Source of the DNA: Sinorhizobium chiapasense
Lineage (GTDB): Bacteria; Pseudomonadota; Alphaproteobacteria; Rhizobiales; Rhizobiaceae
Direction: 5' to 3'
Length of the DNA: 64,000 bases
Assembly (NCBI RefSeq): GCF_036488675.1
Contig: NZ_CP133148.1
Span: 3,246,001 to 3,310,000, forward strand
The notes below the pieces were generated by a model. That model was not told the origin of the DNA. It saw only the letters and a program-made list of their open reading frames with translations, and made no database searches. The position numbers were made by a program, and so were the translations under genes. Below, piece by piece: positions 58,020 through 64,000 of this stretch. Each line of letters starts with the position of its first letter. Position 1 is the stretch's first letter.

Positions 58020-61000
58020 ATGTCGATCAAGGCCAGTATCTACCACCTCACGCACTACACCTACGACCGGCCGGTAACGCTCACACCGCAAATCATCAGG
58101 CTGAAACCGGCCGCGCATTCCAAAACCAAGGTCATCAGCCACTCGCTGAAAGTCTCGCCTGCCAATCATTTCGTCAATTTGCAGCAGGATCCCTACGGCA
58201 ACTATCTCGCCCGCTACGTCTTTCCCGATCCCGTGACGGAATTGAAGATCGAGGTGGACCTGGTCGCCGACATGACCGTCTACAACCCGTTTGATTTCTT
58301 CGTCGAAGAGGAAGCCGAACACTGGCCTTTCCGCTATCCCGAAGATTTGAGCGAGGATCTGAAGATCTACATGACGCCGGAGCCGATCGGGCCGAAGCTT
58401 TCGGAATTCATGGAGAGCATCGACCGGTCACGTCGGCGCACCGTCGACATGATCGTCGCCCTCAACACGCGGCTGCAGAAGGAAATCGGCTACGTCATCC
58501 GCATGGCGCCGGGCGTCCAGTCGCCGGAAGAGACGCTCGGCATTGCCAGGGGTTCATGTCGCGATTCCAGTTGGCTGCTGGTGCAGATCCTCCGCAATCT
58601 CGGTTTTGCCGCCCGCTTCGTCTCCGGCTATCTCATTCAGCTGACGCCGGACCTGAAGGCGCTGGATGGCCCCTCCGGCACCGAATACGACTTCACTGAC
58701 CTTCACGCCTGGGCCGAGGTCTATCTTCCGGGTGCCGGCTGGATCGGGCTCGATCCGACGTCGGGCCTCTTGACCGGAGAGAGCCACATTCCGCTGGCCG
58801 CCACCCCGCACTATCGAAACGCCGCGCCGATATCCGGCGAGTTCTTCGGCGACCCGGAGACGAGAACCGATTTCGCCTTCGACATGAAGGTTGCTCGCGT
58901 CGCCGAACATCCGCGCATCACCAAGCCCTTTTCCGACGAGAGCTGGGAAGCACTGAATGCTCTCGGTGATGAGGTCGATCGGGTGCTCGCCGAGAACGAC
59001 GTGCGCCTGACCATGGGCGGCGAGCCCACATTTGTCTCGATCGACGATTTCGAATCGGACGAATGGAACACGGCGGCGGTCGGCCCGACGAAACGCGAGA
59101 AGGCGGATGCGCTCATCCGGCGCCTGCGCGAGCGCTTCGCGCCCGGCGGCTTCCTGCATTATGGACAGGGCAAGTGGTATCCGGGCGAAAGCCTGCCGCG
59201 CTGGACCTTTTCCCTTTACTGGCGCAAGGACGGCGTGCCGATCTGGCGGGAGGCTAATCTGATCGCCGAGGAAAACGGCCGGCACCAGATCACCGAGCGG
59301 GATGCCGAGCGCCTGCTCGTCGCGATTGCCGGCGAACTCGACGTCGATGCGGACATGGTCGTTCCGGCCTACGAGGACCCAGCCGAGTGGATCATCAAGG
59401 AGGGAAACCTTCCGGACAACGTCGATCCGTCCAATTCGAAACTCAAGGATCCGGAAGAGCGCAGCCGCCTCGCCCGCGTCTTCGAGCGCGGGCTGACGAC
59501 CCCGACGGGCTATGTTCTGCCGGTGCAGGCCTGGAACGCGCGTGCGAGTGACCGGAGATGGATGAGCGAGAAATGGAAGACCCGGCGCGGCCGCGTTTTC
59601 CTGGTGCCCGGCGACAGCCCGGTCGGCTATCGCCTGCCGCTCGGCTCGCTGCCCTATATTGCGCCGTCCGCCTATCCCTATGTCAATCCGGTGGATCCGA
59701 CAGTTTCGCGTGGCGACCTGCCGGATTTCAGCGAGAGCCGGGGCCGGGTGCAACCGTCGCGCTTCCAACCGTCCGAGGAGCCGGCGACGCCGCTGCCGCC
59801 CTCTCGCGACGAGATCGACGGCGCTGTCCGCACCGCGATCAGCGTAGAACCGCGCGACGGCCGGCTCTGCGTGTTCATGCCGCCGACGACGAGCATCGAG
59901 GAATATCTCGATCTCATCGCCTCGACCGAGCGGGCCGCCGCCGCGCTCGGCATGCCGGTGCATATCGAGGGCTATGCGCCGCCGCAGGATGAGCGCATCA
60001 ACGTCATCCGCGTCGCTCCGGATCCCGGCGTGATCGAGGTCAACATTCATCCCGCCGCGAACTGGCGGGAATGCGTCGACATCACCACGGCGATTTACGA
60101 GGAGGCCCGCCAGAGTCGGCTCGGCACCGACAAGTTCATGATCGACGGCCGCCACACCGGAACCGGCGGCGGCAATCACGTGGTTGTCGGCGGACGCAAC
60201 CCCAACGACAGCCCGTTCCTGCGCCGGCCCGATCTTCTGAAGAGCATCCTGCTTCACTGGCAGCGCCACCCCTCGCTCTCCTACCTCTTTTCCGGCCTCT
60301 TCATCGGGCCGACCAGCCAGGCGCCGCGCATCGACGAGGCGCGCCACGATTCTCTCTATGAGCTGGAGATTGCGCTCTCACAGGTACCGCCGCCCGACGG
60401 CGATCGCCCGGCTCCCTTGCCATGGCTGGTGGACCGGTTGTTCCGCAACCTGCTTGTCGACGTCACCGGCAATACACATCGCTCCGAAATCTGCATCGAC
60501 AAGCTCTTCTCACCGGACGGACCGACCGGGCGGCTCGGGCTGATCGAATTCCGCGGTTTCGAGATGCCGCCGAACGCGCGCATGTCGCTCGCGCAGCAAC
60601 TGCTCGTCCGCGCGCTCATCGCCCGCTTCTGGAAAAGCCCGATCGATGGCGGCTTCGTGCGTTGGGGCACGGTCCTGCACGATCGTTTCATGCTGCCGCA
60701 CCATGTCTGGCAGGATTTTCTCGATGTGCTCGCCGACCTGCGCGCCCACGGCTTCGATTTGAGGCCCGAATGGTTCGAGGCACAGCTCGAATTCCGTTTC
60801 CCCTTCTGCGGCGAGGTGGAATATGAAGAGGCGAAGCTCGAACTGCGACAGGCGCTGGAACCATGGCACGTAATGGGAGAGCAAGGCGCGATCGGAGGCA
60901 CCGTGCGCTGTGTCGATTCCTCGGTGGAGCGATTGCAGGTCAAGCTCGAAACCGCCAATCCGGATCGCTACACGGTTGCCTGCAATGGCCGCCCGGTGCC

Positions 61001-61346
61001 GCTGACACGGACAGGGAAAGGTGGCGTGGCCGTCGCAGGCGTGCGTTACAAGGCCTGGCAGCCCGCCTCCGGCCTGCATCCGGTCCTGCCGGTCAACACT
61101 CCCCTCACATTCGATACTTATGATACATGGTCGAATCGGGCGATCGGCGGCTGCGTCTACCATGTGGCGCATCCCGGCGGGCGCCACTATGAGGCATTTC
61201 CGGTCAACGGCAACGAGGCGGAAGCGCGCCGCCTGGCGCGCTTCGAGCCCTGGGGCCACACCACCGGCGGGTATCCGCTTCAACAAGAGAACCCGCCGGC
61301 GGAATTTCCGCTGACGCTCGACCTGAGACGTCCGGCAGGAGTGTAG
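58020..61346 (+). CDS. Transglutaminase-like / DUF2126 fusion protein
   Basis: The 1108-residue protein has an N-terminal transglutaminase domain (about residues 1-280) with a beta-strand cap ([21 protein letters not shown]). The catalytic triad is Cys180 (GSCRDSSW), His229 (DLHAWAEVY) and Asp245 (GLDPTSG). The rest, from about 300, is DUF2126 ([32 protein letters not shown] [14 protein letters not shown]). The ATG at 58020 is chosen because the [16 protein letters not shown] start is typical. It overlaps nothing and is followed directly by the ATP-grasp gene. The pairing suggests peptide ligation or processing; the reaction is not known. Confidence 0.9.
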   Translation: MSIKASIYHLTHYTYDRPVTLTPQIIRLKPAAHSKTKVISHSLKVSPANHFVNLQQDPYGNYLARYVFPDPVTELKIEVDLVADMTVYNPFDFFVEEEAEHWPFRYPEDLSEDLKIYMTPEPIGPKLSEFMESIDRSRRRTVDMIVALNTRLQKEIGYVIRMAPGVQSPEETLGIARGSCRDSSWLLVQILRNLGFAARFVSGYLIQLTPDLKALDGPSGTEYDFTDLHAWAEVYLPGAGWIGLDPTSGLLTGESHIPLAATPHYRNAAPISGEFFGDPETRTDFAFDMKVARVAEHPRITKPFSDESWEALNALGDEVDRVLAENDVRLTMGGEPTFVSIDDFESDEWNTAAVGPTKREKADALIRRLRERFAPGGFLHYGQGKWYPGESLPRWTFSLYWRKDGVPIWREANLIAEENGRHQITERDAERLLVAIAGELDVDADMVVPAYEDPAEWIIKEGNLPDNVDPSNSKLKDPEERSRLARVFERGLTTPTGYVLPVQAWNARASDRRWMSEKWKTRRGRVFLVPGDSPVGYRLPLGSLPYIAPSAYPYVNPVDPTVSRGDLPDFSESRGRVQPSRFQPSEEPATPLPPSRDEIDGAVRTAISVEPRDGRLCVFMPPTTSIEEYLDLIASTERAAAALGMPVHIEGYAPPQDERINVIRVAPDPGVIEVNIHPAANWRECVDITTAIYEEARQSRLGTDKFMIDGRHTGTGGGNHVVVGGRNPNDSPFLRRPDLLKSILLHWQRHPSLSYLFSGLFIGPTSQAPRIDEARHDSLYELEIALSQVPPPDGDRPAPLPWLVDRLFRNLLVDVTGNTHRSEICIDKLFSPDGPTGRLGLIEFRGFEMPPNARMSLAQQLLVRALIARFWKSPIDGGFVRWGTVLHDRFMLPHHVWQDFLDVLADLRAHGFDLRPEWFEAQLEFRFPFCGEVEYEEAKLELRQALEPWHVMGEQGAIGGTVRCVDSSVERLQVKLETANPDRYTVACNGRPVPLTRTGKGGVAVAGVRYKAWQPASGLHPVLPVNTPLTFDTYDTWSNRAIGGCVYHVAHPGGRHYEAFPVNGNEAEARRLARFEPWGHTTGGYPLQQENPPAEFPLTLDLRRPAGV

Positions 61347-63755
61347 ATGGCTAAGAAACAGACGGCAGAGGCGGAAGAGAAGGATCGGCTCGACGGCGAC
61401 CCGGTGTTCGGCTATCGCGCCCTTCCCGGTATCGCCGACGAGATGCTCGATCCGGACGGCAATGTCCGACCGGTCTGGCAGCGGCTTCTCTCGGCCCTTG
61501 GCCGCATGGACGAAACGGATCTTGCCAACCGCTTCGCCCGCGCCGACCGTTATCTGCGCGATGCCGGTGTTTTCTACCGGGCCTATGGTGGCCGAGAGAA
61601 TTCGGAACGAAGCTGGCCGCTGTCCCACGTCCCCGTCCTGATCGACGAGGCGGAATGGACCGTCGTTTCGCAAGGGCTGATCCAGCGCGCCGAACTCCTC
61701 GAGCGCGTGGTCGCCGATATCTACGGCGAAAACCGGCTGGTCCAGGAAGGTTTGTTGCCTCCTGCCCTTGTCGCCTCCAATCCGGAGTTCCTGCGCCCGC
61801 TGGTCGGCGTCAAGCCGGCCGACGGACATTTCCTGCACTTCTGTTCCTTCGAGATCGGACGCGGGCCGGACGGCAACTGGTGGGTGCTTTCCGACCGGAC
61901 CGAGGCCCCCTCCGGGGCCGGGTTCGCGCTGGAAAACCGCGTTGCGACAACGCGCGCTTTTTCCGACCTCTATGCCGAAACCCATGTGCACCGATTGGCG
62001 GGCTTCTTCGGCGCCTTCCGCGATACGCTGCAGGCCCGAAAGCAGCATCCGGACGACAGGATTGCCGTCCTCTCACCCGGCATTGCCAATGAGACCTATT
62101 TCGAGCACGCCTATATCGCCCGCTACCTCGGCTTCATGCTGCTCGAAGGCGAGGACCTGACGGTGGTCGGTGGCCGCGTCATGGTGCGCACCGTTGCCGG
62201 CCTCAAGCCTATCGGCGTGCTTTGGCGCCGCCTCGATGCGGCCTTCGCCGATCCGCTCGAACTCAACCAATCCTCCCATATCGGCACGCCCGGGATCGTC
62301 GAGGCGCTGAGGGCCGGCTCCGTCTCGATCGTCAACGCACTCGGCTCGGGCATCGTGGAGACCCGCGCCTTCCTCGCCTTCACGCCGGCGATCTGTCGTC
62401 ACCTGCTCGGCGAGGAGCAAAAGCTGCCGTCGATCGCTACCTGGTGGTGCGGGCAGCAGGCCGAACGCAACAATGTCGCCGGCAATGTCGAGCGCATGGT
62501 GATCGGCCCCGCCTATTCGACCCGTCCCTTCTTCGACGACAACGGACAGTCCGTCCTCGGCACCTCACTGTGCGAGGGCGACACCTCGGTCTCGGAATGG
62601 CTCGGAACCGGTGGCGGCAAGCTGGTGGGCCAGGAGGTCGTCACCCTGTCGACGACCCCCGCCTGGGTGCGCGGCCGGCTGACGCCGCGGCCGATGAGCT
62701 TGCGGGTCTTTGCCGCGCGCACGCGCGACGGCTGGCAGATCATGCCGGGCGGTTTTGCCCGCATCGGCTCCGGCGACGACGTCGCGGCGATCGCGATGAA
62801 GGCGGGCGGCACGGCCGCCGATGTCTGGATCGTCAGCAACAAGCCGGTCGAGCACACGACGCTGCTCCCGGCCGAGGAGAGCTTCACGCGCAACATGCCG
62901 GGGAGCCTGCCGAGCCGCGCGGCGGATAATCTCTTCTGGCTCGGCCGCTATATCGAGCGGGCGGAAGGCGCTCTCAGGATCCTGCGCGCCTGGCACGGAC
63001 GCTTTGCCGAAGCCGCCGACCCGAACATGCCGCTTCTGAAGGACGTCACCGACTACCTGGCGGCTCTCGACATCAATGCGCGGCAACCGGTGCCCGACAG
63101 CCTGCTTGCCAATATCGACAGCGCGCTCGTCAGCGCCGGCAATATCCGCGACCGGTTCTCGCCCGACGGGTGGCTGGCCCTCAACGATCTGTCGCGAACG
63201 GCTCGGAAGTTCGGCGCGACGGTGCAGGCCGGCGACGACGCCACGCATGCGATGACCATTCTGTTGCGCAAGCTTGCGGGCTTTGCCGGTCTCGTCCACG
63301 AAAACATGTACCGCTTCACCGGCTGGCGTTTCCTGTCGATCGGTCGCTACATCGAGCGCGGCCTCCACATGACTCGCCTGCTTGGCCACATGTCGGGACC
63401 CGAAGCTCCGGACGGGGCCTTTGACATGCTGCTCGAGATCGGCGACAGCGTCATGACCCACCGCCGCCGCTACAACGTCAACACGGCAGCACTGACCGTC
63501 ACCGACCTGCTCGCCCTCGATCCGCTCAATCCGCGCTCGGTTCTTTATCAGTTGAACGAGATCAAGACCGAGGTGGAGCTTTTGCCGAACGCGTTCGTCA
63601 ACGGTCAGATGTCACCCTTCTATCGCGAGACGATGCGGCTCCATTCCGGTCTTGCCGTGATGACGCCTGAAGCAATGACCGCGACCGTCTACAAGCAGCT
63701 GGAACGGGATCTTGAAAGGCTTTCGGACCTGCTCGCGCAAACCTATCTGGGATAG
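61347..63755 (+). CDS. Circularly permuted ATP-grasp / alpha-E domain fusion protein
   Basis: The 802-residue protein starts one base after the preceding stop, AGGAGTG upstream. The N-terminal part (to about residue 500) is the circularly permuted ATP-grasp fold (NETYFEHAYIARYLG, VLWRRLDAAFADPLEL, SIVNALGSGIVE). The C-terminal part (about 515-800) is the alpha-E helical domain, starting LPSRAADNLFWLGRYIERAE and ending LERLSDLLAQTYLG. ATP-grasp enzymes of this kind are expected to form amide bonds with peptides. The cluster context with transglutaminases argues for a peptide-modifying system. It is followed by repeats. Confidence 0.9.
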   Translation: MAKKQTAEAEEKDRLDGDPVFGYRALPGIADEMLDPDGNVRPVWQRLLSALGRMDETDLANRFARADRYLRDAGVFYRAYGGRENSERSWPLSHVPVLIDEAEWTVVSQGLIQRAELLERVVADIYGENRLVQEGLLPPALVASNPEFLRPLVGVKPADGHFLHFCSFEIGRGPDGNWWVLSDRTEAPSGAGFALENRVATTRAFSDLYAETHVHRLAGFFGAFRDTLQARKQHPDDRIAVLSPGIANETYFEHAYIARYLGFMLLEGEDLTVVGGRVMVRTVAGLKPIGVLWRRLDAAFADPLELNQSSHIGTPGIVEALRAGSVSIVNALGSGIVETRAFLAFTPAICRHLLGEEQKLPSIATWWCGQQAERNNVAGNVERMVIGPAYSTRPFFDDNGQSVLGTSLCEGDTSVSEWLGTGGGKLVGQEVVTLSTTPAWVRGRLTPRPMSLRVFAARTRDGWQIMPGGFARIGSGDDVAAIAMKAGGTAADVWIVSNKPVEHTTLLPAEESFTRNMPGSLPSRAADNLFWLGRYIERAEGALRILRAWHGRFAEAADPNMPLLKDVTDYLAALDINARQPVPDSLLANIDSALVSAGNIRDRFSPDGWLALNDLSRTARKFGATVQAGDDATHAMTILLRKLAGFAGLVHENMYRFTGWRFLSIGRYIERGLHMTRLLGHMSGPEAPDGAFDMLLEIGDSVMTHRRRYNVNTAALTVTDLLALDPLNPRSVLYQLNEIKTEVELLPNAFVNGQMSPFYRETMRLHSGLAVMTPEAMTATVYKQLERDLERLSDLLAQTYLG

Positions 63756-63796
63756 AGCGCCGCGCGTTCAATGAACGCGCAAAGGACGCTCTAGAA
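63753..63796 (+). repeat. Partial RIME after the ATP-grasp gene
   Basis: TAGAGCGCCGCGCGTTC...GAACGCGCAAAGGACGCTCTAGA is a first-hairpin RIME whose TAG is also the stop of the ATP-grasp/alpha-E gene. Confidence 0.75.
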
Positions 63797-63804
63797 CTTT
63801 GAAC

Positions 63805-63857
63805 CTAGAGCATCTTTTCTGCTTTCAGTGATTCCACTTGGAAGCAGGATGCTCTAG
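63805..63857 (-). repeat. AGAGCATC-type palindromic repeat, copy C
   Basis: CTAGAGCATCTTTTCTGC...AAGCAGGATGCTCTAG with a GTGATTCCAC core is the reverse complement of copy B (17531-17583) with minor changes. Confidence 0.85.
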
Positions 63858-63904
63858 AGCGGGATGAAGAAAAGTGCGAGCGGTTTTCCGCCCGCATCCC
63901 GCTC
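63857..63904. repeat. GAGCGGGATG-type palindromic repeat
   Basis: GAGCGGGATG and CATCCCGCTC are perfect 10-base arms around an AAAAGTGCGAGCGGTTTTCCG core. The core resembles that of the GCATGTCG repeats (11023, 54637), suggesting a shared ancestry. Confidence 0.75.
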
Positions 63905-63934
63905 CAACTTATTGGAAACGAAGGGCACGGCTTG

Positions 63935-64000
63935 ATGCTCTACGACATCAACCTGAAGATCACCTACGGCTACGAGGTCCCGGTCGCCGGCGGACGCCAT
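63935..64000 (+). CDS. Transglutaminase-like protein (5' fragment, cut by window)
   Basis: The first 22 residues MLYDINLKITYGYEVPVAGG... match the beta-strand cap that opens bacterial transglutaminase-like proteins, as in the gene at 58020 ([13 protein letters not shown]). It is the third gene of the cluster in the same direction, after a 180-base gap of repeats. The catalytic domain lies outside the window. Confidence 0.75.
   Translation, partial: MLYDINLKITYGYEVPVAGGRH

Overview
The window looks like a chromosomal segment of a Sinorhizobium/Ensifer-type alphaproteobacterium. The reasons are high GC, at least ten full or near-full copies of the rhizobial intergenic mosaic element (RIME), an Omp10-type lipoprotein, homospermidine synthase, CpdR, an mmgR-like sRNA, and a small heat-shock gene behind a ROSE thermometer. 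From memory, the order pepF, hss, hemH, gltDB, ibpA, hisN, cpdR, tRNA-Val, ilvD resembles the S. meliloti chromosome. The species cannot be fixed from sequence alone.

Layout. 0-8 kb: a truncated DUF882 gene behind a palindrome-bearing promoter, an NtrC-type regulator, oligoendopeptidase pepF, a pabB/pabC-like pair, a diguanylate cyclase and a DUF3445 heme demethylase-like gene. 8-21.6 kb: hss, omp10, a Gfa-like gene, a periplasmic 5'-nucleotidase with LysM, hemH, an SPFH/NfeD pair, a beta-barrel protein, galU, a lytic transglycosylase and a DUF459 protein; many of these are envelope functions. 21.7-29.6 kb: glutamate synthase gltB-gltD and threonine aldolase. 29.6-34.8 kb: ibpA with RpoH promoter and ROSE element, an alpha/beta hydrolase, hisN, an mmgR-like sRNA, an N-formylglutamate amidohydrolase, cpdR and tRNA-Val(GAC).

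34.8-50.3 kb looks accessory. It is rich in RIMEs and orphan terminators, carries a second strong sRNA candidate, a LacI-controlled carbohydrate ABC transporter with an intracellular glycosidase, a redoxin, a zinc-ribbon/adenylate cyclase/ATPase/TPR giant, and a dapA paralogue. From 50.3 kb the core resumes with ilvD, followed by a MarR-DUF899-DUF1579-VOC cluster, a LysR/aldo-keto reductase pair, and at the right edge a transglutaminase-DUF2126 / circularly permuted ATP-grasp-alpha-E / transglutaminase cluster. This belongs to a family predicted to modify or handle peptides whose substrate is unknown, and it runs off the window.

Cross-cutting themes are several families of palindromic intergenic repeats, three of which supply stop codons or C-terminal residues to adjacent genes, and regulation by RNA (ROSE, mmgR-like, two further candidates with orphan intrinsic terminators).
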